This document shows, in pieces, positions 16,736 to 24,048 of a stretch of DNA of 64,000 nucleotides. The notes under the pieces were generated by a model, which saw only the letters and a list, made by a program, of their open reading frames with translations, was not told where the DNA came from and searched no databases. The translations under genes and the position numbers were made by a program. Location of the stretch: the NCBI RefSeq assembly GCF_020907985.1, contig NZ_JAJJPA010000010.1, positions 1-64,000 on the forward strand. Direction: 5' to 3'. Position 1 is the stretch's first letter, and every line of letters begins with the position of its first letter. The stretch comes from Kitasatospora humi. Its GTDB lineage: Bacteria; Actinomycetota; Actinomycetes; Streptomycetales; Streptomycetaceae.

Positions 16736-17881
16736 GTGAGTAGCCAACTCATGGATCGATACGCGCAGTTGCTCGACGAGCTGAGCGAATCGGGTCACCT
16801 GGGCGGGGAGTGGCTGGGCGCGTTCGAGCGCGCCCCGCGCTCTGCGTTCATCCCCGACAAGGTGTGGGTCCGGGCGCCGGGCAGCCGCAACGGTCACGTC
16901 CGTCTTGACCGGACTGCCGACCCGGAGCGTTGGGAGGGCCTGGTCAACGCCAACTCAGTTGTCGTCACACAGTTGGACGACGGGATCGACGACGGACCCG
17001 GGGTGGCAACGTCTTCGGCATCACTGCCGTCCCTGGTGGCCACGATGCTGCGTCAGCTCCACGTCTCCCCGGGTGACAGGGTGCTGGACATCGGCACCGG
17101 CACCGGCTGGACGGCCGGGCTCCTCGCAGCACGCCTCGGCGGAGACAGCGTGACCACGGTCGAGGTGGACAAGGCGATAGCCGCAGAGGCCCTGCTCGCG
17201 CTGAATGCACAGGAACTCTTCCCGACGACTGTCGTGGCTGACGGCCTGGCCGGCTGGGACAAGTCGGCACCGTACGACGCGATTCACTCCACTGCTGCGG
17301 TGCACAAAGTACCGGCCGCGTGGGTGGCCCAGACTCGGCCCGGTGGGACCATCGTCACCCCGTGGGGCACCATGTACGCCAACGCCGGATTGCTGCGCTT
17401 GCAGGTCGGCGAGCCAGGCGAGCCGTCACACGGACGGTTCGTGGAGAACGTCAACTTCATGTGGATGCGGGCCCAGCGCCCACACCGGGTCACCCGTCCA
17501 GAGAGCGCACCAGAGCATCGAGGCCCGTCAGGGATGAATCCTGATCTCGCCATCGAGAACGTGCACGCGGCGTTCGGCATCGGTATTCGGTTGCCCGGAG
17601 TGCGGTACGCACACACCTGGGACGAAGAAGACCCGGCGGGGACGGTCCGGATGCAGCTCTCCGATGGTGCCGGCTCCTGGGCTTCCATCAGGTACGCCCG
17701 CTGGACGGAACCGGACACGGTCTACCAACTCGGTCCCCGCAGGCTCTGGAACGAAGTGGAGGCGGCCCGGCAGTGGTGGACGGAGCAGGGCATGCCCGAG
17801 CTGACCCGTTTCGGGGTGACGGTGCGCACCGATGGGCAACAGGACGTCTGGCTGGACGACCCTGACAACGTCATCAGCTGA
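16736..17881 (+). CDS. PIMT-family protein O-methyltransferase
   Basis: A 381-residue SAM-dependent methyltransferase of the protein-L-isoaspartate type. Residues 28-45 hold the family opener (FERAPRSAFIPD); SSASLPSLVATML replaces the usual SAP..HA..ML; motif I is VLDIGTGTGWTAGLLA from residue 116; then VTTVEVDK and YDAIHSTAAVHKVPAAWVAQTRPGG. The C-terminal 150 residues are an extension absent from housekeeping Pcm. It starts at the base after the precursor's stop. PIMT homologues with extensions modify RiPP precursors by converting Asp to aspartimide; a repair role is the alternative. Confidence 0.85.
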   Translation: MSSQLMDRYAQLLDELSESGHLGGEWLGAFERAPRSAFIPDKVWVRAPGSRNGHVRLDRTADPERWEGLVNANSVVVTQLDDGIDDGPGVATSSASLPSLVATMLRQLHVSPGDRVLDIGTGTGWTAGLLAARLGGDSVTTVEVDKAIAAEALLALNAQELFPTTVVADGLAGWDKSAPYDAIHSTAAVHKVPAAWVAQTRPGGTIVTPWGTMYANAGLLRLQVGEPGEPSHGRFVENVNFMWMRAQRPHRVTRPESAPEHRGPSGMNPDLAIENVHAAFGIGIRLPGVRYAHTWDEEDPAGTVRMQLSDGAGSWASIRYARWTEPDTVYQLGPRRLWNEVEAARQWWTEQGMPELTRFGVTVRTDGQQDVWLDDPDNVIS

Positions 17882-17943
17882 CCCTCAGACCGGCCGGGCC
17901 ACCCGGCGGGGGTCCCTTCGCGTGCGGGGCGGCCGTTGGCCGG

Positions 17944-18045
17944 TCAGCTGGCGAAGTCGGCGAAGTGGTCGAACTCGCCGGCCTTGACGCCCTGGCGAAA
18001 CTTGGCGAACTTGACCGGCGTGGTGCGGACGCTGGCGTTGCCCTG
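17944..18045 (-). pseudogene. DUF397 3' fragment
   Basis: Translates to VRTTPVKFAKFRQGV then KAGEFDHFADFAS and stop, nearly identical at DNA level to the end of the intact DUF397 gene at 19440-19643. The N-terminal half is missing, so this is a truncated duplicate. Confidence 0.8.
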
Positions 18046-18077
18046 CCGAGCTGGGCTTCGTCACCTCGGGCGGATAT

Positions 18078-18140
18078 TCGAGAATCGGCGCTCACTGGAG
18101 GCGATCCCAGGGCATCCTGATCCCGCCTGTCCGACGGCGA
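18078..18140. repeat. 63-bp direct repeat, copy B
   Basis: Partner of copy A at 14012-14074; begins with the same TCGAGAATCGGCGCTCACTG stretch and shares the CCTGATCCCGCC segment. Direct orientation, about 4.07 kb apart. Confidence 0.8.
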
Positions 18141-18151
18141 GGGGAGCTGCT

Positions 18152-18466
18152 GTGAGTCGACGACTGCGGTACATCGGAAGCAACTCCAGGAACAACGGAT
18201 GCCCAAAGCTCTATGAAGACGTGGAGACCGGGGAAGTGCTGGTCCAGGGTGTTGCGGTGACCGACCCCGACGAGGTGGCCCAGCTCCGCGACATCAAGCC
18301 CGGCGAGGGGTTCGTCATCGTGCCCCGCGTGCTGCTCGCTGATTTCTCGCCGCGCGACGTGGACCGCGAGTCAGTCGTGATCAGCTTCGACGAGTTCGCC
18401 GACATGTTCGCGAGCTTCCAGCACACGGCCTTCCGCCTGGAGACCCGCCGCCGGGTACCGCTCTGA
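18152..18466 (+). CDS. hypothetical protein fused to DUF6879 N-terminus (frameshifted)
   Basis: A 104-residue frame from a GTG with GGAG upstream. The first 75 residues (RRLRYIGSNSRNNGCPKLYE, then PGEGFVIVPRVLLADF) look like a separate small conserved protein. The last 30 (ISFDEFADMFASFQHTAFRLETRRR) match the usual N-terminus of DUF6879 proteins, but the frame then ends VPL-stop. One base shift at about 18455-18458 (CCGGGTAC) restores YRSDEQTETYRR and the rest of DUF6879. I read this as a gene broken by a +1 insertion; sequencing error is possible. Confidence 0.6.
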   Translation: MSRRLRYIGSNSRNNGCPKLYEDVETGEVLVQGVAVTDPDEVAQLRDIKPGEGFVIVPRVLLADFSPRDVDRESVVISFDEFADMFASFQHTAFRLETRRRVPL

Positions 18467-18905
18467 CGAACAGACGGAGACCTACCGCCGGTTCACCGCA
18501 GGGCAGCCGGTCGGATGGGACCTGGAAGACCCCTGGTGCCGTTCACGGCGTGAGCAGGTGGCCTCGGGCAAGCGGTTCGAGCGGGTGAGGATCATGGACA
18601 ACCCGCCCACCCCGGGGCAGCGGTACCTGCTCGACAACGCCGAACGCAACTGTGCCGTCGGTGAGGACATCCGGTACCTCTGGCGTTCCGACGCCGAACG
18701 TCTGAGCCTGCCGAACGAGGACACCTGGTTGTTCGACTCGCGTGTGATCGCCCTGCTGCACTTCGACGCCGACGACGACCTGACCGGCGTGGAACTGGTC
18801 ACCGACCCGGTGCAGGTGGCCCGCGCCTGCCAAGTACGGGATGCAGCTTGGCACTTCGCCACGCCGTATCGAGCGTTCAGCGCCGAGGTACCGTCCGGCA
18901 TGTGA
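18459..18905 (+). pseudogene. DUF6879 family protein, C-terminal part after frameshift
   Basis: The downstream frame encodes the body of a DUF6879 protein: YRSDEQTETYRRFTAG, WDLEDPWCRSRREQVASGKR, RRVRI-like VRIMDNPPTPGQRYLL, AVGEDIRYLW, LPNEDTWLFDSR and VARACQVRDAAWHFATPY. It has no start of its own before GTG 18558, which would remove the first third. DUF6879 proteins are commonly encoded near XRE/DUF397 pairs in actinomycetes; their function is unknown. Confidence 0.65.
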
Positions 18906-18944
18906 GCACCGACTGCCGGCAGACCCGGATCACCCACTGGCCGG

Positions 18945-19049
18945 CTATCCCAGGTACGAGGTCGCCTGGTGCTCCAGGAAGTTCCGGAGTCGGAGCCGCT
19001 GCGTGTGGTGCATCGGAAGGTCTGCGACGTCGCCAGGGGCCACGAATGT
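18945..19049 (-). pseudogene. Nudix hydrolase 3' fragment
   Basis: Encodes TFVAPGDVADLPMHHTQ then RLRLRNFLEHQATSYLG and stop, the last 33 or so residues of the intact Nudix gene at 15230-15700 with a few substitutions. The Nudix box and everything before are missing. Confidence 0.85.
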
Positions 19050-19075
19050 GGGTAAGGCCCTCACTCATTTCGAGA

Positions 19076-19189
19076 TCACCCGGCGGGGACCCCGCCACCA
19101 GCTGGTGTCCGCTGGGTGCCCGCAGCCTCACGAAGCGCACGCGCCTTGGCCTTGGTTTCTGTCCAGCTGGTGAAGTTCTTGCTGCTCAT
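19076..19189 (-). CDS. short ORF, unknown
   Basis: A possible 37-residue peptide with ATG at 19189 and AAAGG upstream; it begins MSSKNFTSWTETKAKARALREAAG and ends in a Gly/Pro-rich tail. The first 24 residues look like a real alpha-helical N-terminus, the rest does not, so it may be another truncated gene. No family recognised. Confidence 0.3.
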   Translation of the reverse strand: MSSKNFTSWTETKAKARALREAAGTQRTPAGGGVPAG

Positions 19190-19439
19190 CCGGACCTTTC
19201 GTCCTCCATGGCCTTCCATACGCCATCGTCTCGCCAGCGTAGGCCGACAGGACCGAACGGGCAGTCCTCCGTGAAGTCGCATGCCCGCTCGCACAGACGG
19301 CCCCGGACGAGTCGCCCGGGGCCGGTGGCGAAGCTTCCAGCAGGCCCGAGCTGCAGCATCCGGGGCGCACACTGTGCCCTCCCCGGTCGGGTTCGAACCG
19401 ATGTCCCCCGCTCCGAGAGCGCAGAGGTCACCGACCGAG

Positions 19440-19643
19440 TCAGCTGGCGAAGTCGGCGAAGTGGTCGAACTCGCCGGCCTTGACGCCCTGGAGGAACTTG
19501 GCGAACTTGACCGGGGTGGTGCGGACGATGACGTCGCCCTCGTCGGACTCACGGAGTTCGACCAGGCCGTCAGCGGTACGGACTTCGACGCAGTTGTCGT
19601 TCGCGGCAGAGTAGCTGGACTTCTGCCATCCCGAACTAGCCAT
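19440..19643 (-). CDS. DUF397 protein
   Basis: A 67-residue DUF397 protein: WQKSSYSAANDNCVEV at the start is the family signature, followed by VELRESDEGDVIVRT and KFLQGVKAG. DUF397 proteins pair with DUF5753-type XRE regulators in streptomycetes, as at the whiJ locus, and are thought to modulate them. Here the start codon overlaps the end of the XRE gene by eight bases. Confidence 0.92.
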   Translation of the reverse strand: MASSGWQKSSYSAANDNCVEVRTADGLVELRESDEGDVIVRTTPVKFAKFLQGVKAGEFDHFADFAS

Positions 19644-20499
19644 TCTTGTGCTCCATCTCTTCTTTCACAGACCAGATCAACTCTCGCGCGTCCTCCTCCG
19701 ATAGAGCCGTGGCATCCATCTGGGAGATGAGGGCACGGAACCTCGCAAGGTGGGCTGGGGCATCGAAGTATTGGTTCCCGTGGCCAGTGTCCATCTGCGC
19801 AGTGTCCAGCTCCGGGATCGGCCCAGCCGCGAAGGTGAAGTTCTCGCTGGGGCTCGGAACGACACCGGCGCTGAACGGCACCACTCGAAGAGATACGTTC
19901 GGAAGCTCAGAGTCTATGACGAGCGCCGCAAGCTGTTCCGTGAGGACCTTTGGGCCCCCGAACTGCATGTGGAGGGCTGCTTCATGGACGAATACCGTGT
20001 AGGGCATCGCTCCCGACCTCACTACGCGCTGACGCTGCATGCGAAAGGCCGTTCTGAGGTCGATCTCATGGTGTGGCAGCGGTGGGTAGGTCTGAGCGAA
20101 CAGCGCGGATGAGTAGGCACCGGTCTGGAGCAGGCCAGGGATGAACGAGGTGGTGTACCCGGTCAGCGTCCGTGCGCTGCTCTCAAGCTCCGCGACCTCA
20201 AGGAAGTCCGTCGCGAGGACATCGCGGTACTCCTCCCACCAACCGCTCTTGCCTCGCTCCGTGATGATCTCGGCAAGCGCCTCGATGAGAGCCTCGTTGA
20301 CACACATGCAGGTCGCAGCGATCGTGCGCAGCCGCTCCACACTGATGCCGATCTTCCCTGACTCCATCTGCGTCACCTGGGCCGGGTTCATCCCGACCGC
20401 ACGGCCGAGCTCACTTCCCCCGAAGCCGGCCTGCTCCCGCATCCTTCGCAGCTCTGCGCCCAAACGACGCTGACGCAGTGTCGGGTTCGTGCGGGCCAT
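19636..20499 (-). CDS. XRE regulator with DUF5753 domain (WhiJ-like)
   Basis: A 287-residue regulator. Residues 10-70 are a Cro/CI helix-turn-helix (LGAELRRMREQAGFGGSELG, NPAQVTQMESGKIGIS); residues 95-275 are DUF5753 (FIPGLLQTGAYSSALF, FRMQRQRVV, VFVHEAALHMQFGGP, VVPFSAGVVPSPSENF). Family members such as WhiJ repress development-linked genes with help from DUF397 partners. ATG 20499 is chosen; upstream in-frame sequence is not conserved-looking. A 20-bp perfect palindrome lies 100 bp upstream, shared with the divergent HATPase gene. Confidence 0.92.
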   Translation of the reverse strand: MARTNPTLRQRRLGAELRRMREQAGFGGSELGRAVGMNPAQVTQMESGKIGISVERLRTIAATCMCVNEALIEALAEIITERGKSGWWEEYRDVLATDFLEVAELESSARTLTGYTTSFIPGLLQTGAYSSALFAQTYPPLPHHEIDLRTAFRMQRQRVVRSGAMPYTVFVHEAALHMQFGGPKVLTEQLAALVIDSELPNVSLRVVPFSAGVVPSPSENFTFAAGPIPELDTAQMDTGHGNQYFDAPAHLARFRALISQMDATALSEEDARELIWSVKEEMEHKNG

Positions 20500-20811
20500 G
20501 GCTTCCTTCCACAACAGGGTGTCCCCAGTCTGCCGCGTGGGCTGCGCACCGGTCCACGTAGGTCGTGGGCGCTGACACGTGAGGGTGAACATCTCGAATC
20601 CATGGAAAATTTTCCATGGCTGCGCGCTAGGGTCGTTGCCATACCGATCCGACGGGTCGTCAGTAACACCTTTCACCAGGGCAGTAGGCGCCTGCTGCCC
20701 CGCACCGCAGAGCAGCCACACGCGACCTCAACCAGTCCCGCCCTGGCCTGGCTCACGGCGACGCACTCCGCCGGTCACCGCACCATCACCACAGCCTCAC
20801 GGAGGTTCCCC
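20500..20811. other. divergent control region with 20-bp palindrome
   Basis: 312 bp between the XRE and HATPase genes. At 20600-20619 lies a perfect palindrome, CCATGGAAAATTTTCCATGG, the most AT-rich spot in the area. It is the best operator candidate for the adjacent XRE protein. I see no gene in the gap. Confidence 0.8.
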
Positions 20812-21270
20812 ATGAACTCCTGCCCCGACGTGCCCGGATCCGCCGGACTCGCCCGATCCACCGAACTCTCCCAGCCCACCGGATCCGCCAAGTCCCCCGA
20901 GCCGCCCGACTGGTCGGCCGCCCGGGAGGAGTTGCGCGACCTGCTGGCCGCCGCCGAGTGGGCCGACGAGCTCGTCCGCGACGCCGAACTCGCCCTCCAC
21001 GAGCTGTTCGTCAACGCCTGGAAGCACGGCGGCAGTTCCGCGCCCGTCGTGGTCGTCGTGCTCCTCGCCGACCAGGCGCTCCGCACGCTCCGGGTCTCCG
21101 TCGCCGACGACAGCCCCGCCCTGCCCGAGCAGCGCACCCGCGCCGCCGACCCCTTCGAACTGTCCGGCCGGGGCCTGCACCTGGTCCGCTCGCTCACCCA
21201 CCGGTTCGGCACCGCACCGCACAAGCGCGGCGGCAAGCGCGTCTGGTTCGAGCTGGACTCGGCCGCGTGA
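20812..21270 (+). CDS. ATP-binding (HATPase_c, RsbW/AbaA-like) protein
   Basis: A 152-residue stand-alone GHKL ATPase domain. N box: ALHELFVNAWKHGG; G1-like: SVADDSPALP; G2: GRGLHLVRSL; the C-terminus ends WFELDSAA. These match anti-sigma-factor kinase-type ATPases found beside XRE/DUF397 pairs. A GGAGG site sits seven bases before the ATG. Its stop overlaps the next gene by four bases. Divergent from the XRE-DUF397 operon. Confidence 0.88.
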   Translation: MNSCPDVPGSAGLARSTELSQPTGSAKSPEPPDWSAAREELRDLLAAAEWADELVRDAELALHELFVNAWKHGGSSAPVVVVVLLADQALRTLRVSVADDSPALPEQRTRAADPFELSGRGLHLVRSLTHRFGTAPHKRGGKRVWFELDSAA

Positions 21271-21533
21271 CCGCCCGCCGCGAGCCGATCGCGTCGGACT
21301 CCCCCGAGGCGCACGCCTACACCGAAGCGCAGGTCGACCGGCTGATCCGCCGACTCCAGGAGCGCGGCAGCAGCTCGGGCCTGCTCTGGGGATCCGCTCG
21401 GACCAACGGCACGGCCAACGGGCGGGTGCTGGTGAACTTCGGTAACGCCCCGGTCAGCACGCTCCTCAACCTCCTCAACCTCCTCAACCTCCCCACCGAC
21501 GCGGAAGCGAAGGGCAGCCCGTGCGAGTCCTGA
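21267..21533 (+). CDS. small hypothetical protein with Leu/Asn repeat
   Basis: An 88-residue product translationally coupled to the HATPase gene through a GTGA overlap. The N-terminal half looks helical (AHAYTEAQVDRLIRRLQERG); the C-terminal half has a short tandem LLNLLNLLNL encoded by near-identical 9-bp units. No family recognised. Confidence 0.6.
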   Translation: MTARREPIASDSPEAHAYTEAQVDRLIRRLQERGSSSGLLWGSARTNGTANGRVLVNFGNAPVSTLLNLLNLLNLPTDAEAKGSPCES

Positions 21534-21760
21534 GCCCGCTCGGCACCGGCCCGGCCCGCGTCGAGCGGACCACCGTCGCCCACCTCGACGTCGAATCCGC
21601 GCCCGACACCGCCATCCAGCTCCGCGCCGCCGTCGACCTCGACATCCACGTCGGCCCCGGCGAGCAGCTCGCCCTCGCCCTCACCCGCCAGCAAGCCGAG
21701 CACCTGCTCCAGGACCTCGCCGCCCGGCTCGGCCGGCGCCTCGTCGGTAGCCGCCGCTGA
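21521..21760 (+). CDS. small hypothetical protein
   Basis: A 79-residue product starting at a GTG 13 bases inside the previous gene. It has regular beta-like strands (VERTTVAHLDVES, AAVDLDIHV) and an amphipathic C-terminal helix (LALTRQQAEHLLQDLAARLG), which supports a real folded protein. Third gene of the HATPase operon. No function can be assigned. Confidence 0.55.
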   Translation: MRVLSPLGTGPARVERTTVAHLDVESAPDTAIQLRAAVDLDIHVGPGEQLALALTRQQAEHLLQDLAARLGRRLVGSRR

Positions 21761-21955
21761 GGCCCGGCACCTAGGCCGGCTTGATCATCGCGCCGCCGCC
21801 CCTGGCGACCGTCTCCCGCTCGCGCTCTCCGGCTCCCGGGGCCAGGCTCCTGCCTTCCCCCAACGGGGAGGAAGGCGGTCGCGTGTTGGCGGCGAGGTGG
21901 GGACGGTGTGAGTAGTAGGCTCGAAGATCGATTACGGTCGACCGAGGGGGATTCG

Positions 21956-22279
21956 ATGGCCGACATCCAGGTGCACCCACCGACGCTGCGTCAGGCGTCC
22001 GGCGCGCTCCAGACCACGGCTGCCCAGACGGCCGCGGCCCCGGGGCACTGGCTGGACGCGAGCTTCACCGCAGCCGGCGACCTGAGCGGGTGGGAGTCCG
22101 GTGCGGCGCTGAACGACTGCGCCCAGGGCTGGCAGGCCCACATCGTCTCGGTGACGCAGCAACTGCAGACCTACGCCGATCAGCTGCACGCCTCCGCGGA
22201 CTCCTATGACGCGGTCAACCAGGAAGCGGCGCGACGCTTCCAGCAGGCGCTCGCCGACCTCAACGCGAAGGGGCAGTGA
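21956..22279 (+). CDS. WXG100/EspC-like type VII secretion protein
   Basis: A 107-residue, Ala/Gln-rich helical-hairpin protein. The turn between the helices carries GWESG, a variant of the WXG motif, and the C-terminal helix has SYDAVNQE, resembling the YxxxD/E export signal. ATG 21956 is preferred over an upstream frame because GAGGGGGA lies just before it. It overlaps the next gene by four bases, as a chaperone-like partner of a larger effector would. Confidence 0.75.
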   Translation: MADIQVHPPTLRQASGALQTTAAQTAAAPGHWLDASFTAAGDLSGWESGAALNDCAQGWQAHIVSVTQQLQTYADQLHASADSYDAVNQEAARRFQQALADLNAKGQ

Positions 22280-23541
22280 GCGTGGACATCGCGAGCCTCA
22301 AGCAGGCGAACAGCATCAACCTCAAGGCTGCCGCCGACGGCTGGACAGCGCTGGCCAAGGAGTGCTGGCAAGCCGTCAACGACATCCATGACAACGGCGT
22401 GAACCCGGTCAAGCAGAACTGGCAGGACCGGGTCGGCCGGCTCGCGGGCCCGAAGCTCGCGCAGCAGGCCGACATCCTGGAGGCCGGTGCCGACATCATG
22501 CGCGGGGTGGCGATGGTGCTCGACGGTCTCACCGCCGAGGTCATCCGGGCCAAGACGACCCTGGTCAACGCCTTCGCCATGGCTTCGTCACACGGCTTCA
22601 CCATCGACGAGGCAGCCGGGCAGGTGCGCTCCGACGCCGTCAGCAGCGCGCCCGACGCGGCCGATGCGGTGCGCGAGATCAACGCACTCCTGCAGGAGGC
22701 GCTGCGCGAGGCCACCCAGGCGGATCAGAAGGCCGCGGCCGAACTGCGCAAGCTCGCCGGGGCAACCTGTGAAACCAGTCCGAACAAGGCCCTCGACTCC
22801 CTCCAGGGCGAGGCGTCCCAGACCGAACTGGACATGTACAACGGGGGCATCCCCAGCGGTGACGACCCGAAGCTGGTCGCCGACTGGTGGAACGGCCTCG
22901 ACATCGACCAGCAGCAGCAGTTGGAACTGTCCAGCCCGGTCGCACTGGCCAATCTCAACGGCATCCCCGACGACGTCAAGCAGAACCTGCGCGGCGGCCC
23001 GGGGGCCAAGTACGACCGGGTGAAGGTCGTCCAGTGGGCGCTGGACCACTGGAACGACGACAGCAGCGACATGGACAGCGACAACTGCACCAACTTCGCC
23101 TCCGAGGCGCTCCACCAGGGCGGTGTCCAGTACAAGGGGTGGAACACCCTGGACGACAGCGGCTGGTTCCGCGGTGGCACGGACGACTCCGGGTTCGGCC
23201 TGGACGCGATCCTGCCCCAGCACACCCACGCCTGGGGCGGGGCCCAGAACATGCACGACTTCATGATGGCGCACGGCGGCCAGGAGATCCCGCCCGACGC
23301 GGTGAAGCCCGGCGACCTCGTCTACTACGAGGAGGACTCGGACCAGGACACCCAGGACCACAAGGGCGCGATCCACCACACCGCGGTCGTGACCGCGGTC
23401 ACCCCCGACGGCGACATCCGTTACACGCAGCACAGCGGCGACATGAAGAACGGCAGCATCAACGGCCGCATCGACGCCTTCCAAGAGGGACGAGGTCACC
23501 AGAAGCTGCACTTCGTCCGGGTGAATCCGGACTGGTACTGA
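22276..23541 (+). CDS. putative type VII secreted effector with Amidase_6 domain
   Basis: A 421-residue protein. Residues 1-170 are long helices (ASLKQANSINLKAAADGW, NALLQEALREATQADQ) of the kind carried by LXG/WXG-type secreted toxins. Residues 250-421 match the putative amidase domain Amidase_6: CTNFASEALHQGG with candidate nucleophile Cys271, then KPGDLVYYEED and IHHTAVVTAV with His367/His368. The fold belongs to NlpC/P60-like cysteine peptidases that cut cell-wall peptides. No Sec signal peptide. GTG 22276 overlaps the WXG gene; GTG 22282 is also possible. Confidence 0.8.
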   Translation: MSVDIASLKQANSINLKAAADGWTALAKECWQAVNDIHDNGVNPVKQNWQDRVGRLAGPKLAQQADILEAGADIMRGVAMVLDGLTAEVIRAKTTLVNAFAMASSHGFTIDEAAGQVRSDAVSSAPDAADAVREINALLQEALREATQADQKAAAELRKLAGATCETSPNKALDSLQGEASQTELDMYNGGIPSGDDPKLVADWWNGLDIDQQQQLELSSPVALANLNGIPDDVKQNLRGGPGAKYDRVKVVQWALDHWNDDSSDMDSDNCTNFASEALHQGGVQYKGWNTLDDSGWFRGGTDDSGFGLDAILPQHTHAWGGAQNMHDFMMAHGGQEIPPDAVKPGDLVYYEEDSDQDTQDHKGAIHHTAVVTAVTPDGDIRYTQHSGDMKNGSINGRIDAFQEGRGHQKLHFVRVNPDWY

Positions 23542-23542
23542 C

Positions 23543-24001
23543 ATGACCGACCGACAGCCCTCACCAGCGATCGACGAAGCCGCCCCAACGGCGCCACCGG
23601 CCCCCACCTGGTGGCGCTGGACGGCGCGGACCGCCCTCCTGGCGGCTCCGCTGGGCCTGCTGAGCGCCTTCAGCGCCACCTGGGCCGACCAGCGCTACGT
23701 GATCCACGTGCTGGCGTCCTGCGTCAACAGCCCGGGCATGCCGGCACTGGGACAGGTAGCGACCTGGGCCGCTCCCGCGATCGGCCTCTCCACCACGGTG
23801 ACCGCCGCCCTGCTCCTCAGGTCCGCGACCCGGGCCGGACGCCGGGTGGCCGGACGGCTGGATCCGTTGCTGGCCTTGCTGCTCTTCCTCGCCCCGCTGC
23901 TCCTGCTGGTCGAGGTGGCCTGCTGCTGGAAGGTGCAGCCTGACCTGGCGCCCCGGCCCCACCACTGCGAAGGGGTCGCAGCACTGCACGACCGGCGCTG
24001 A
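23543..24001 (+). CDS. three-helix membrane protein, candidate immunity protein
   Basis: A 152-residue protein beginning one base after the effector's stop. It has three hydrophobic segments (ARTALLAAPLGLLSAFSATW, WAAPAIGLSTTVTAALLL, LLALLLFLAPLLLLVEVACC) with an externally placed loop between the first two. The position after a predicted wall-cutting effector is where membrane-anchored immunity proteins are found. No family recognised; immunity is an inference. Confidence 0.65.
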   Translation: MTDRQPSPAIDEAAPTAPPAPTWWRWTARTALLAAPLGLLSAFSATWADQRYVIHVLASCVNSPGMPALGQVATWAAPAIGLSTTVTAALLLRSATRAGRRVAGRLDPLLALLLFLAPLLLLVEVACCWKVQPDLAPRPHHCEGVAALHDRR

Positions 24002-24048
24002 GGGGGATCAGCGGCTGCGGCACCGACACCGGACCGGGCCGCCGGAGG

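Noticed and set aside
19371..19440. tRNA-like sequence on the minus strand (GGTTCGAACCC within a GC-rich context)
   Set aside because: A T-loop-like stretch is present, but the anticodon arm pairs poorly, the T-stem has a mismatch and no D-arm or acceptor stem can be built.
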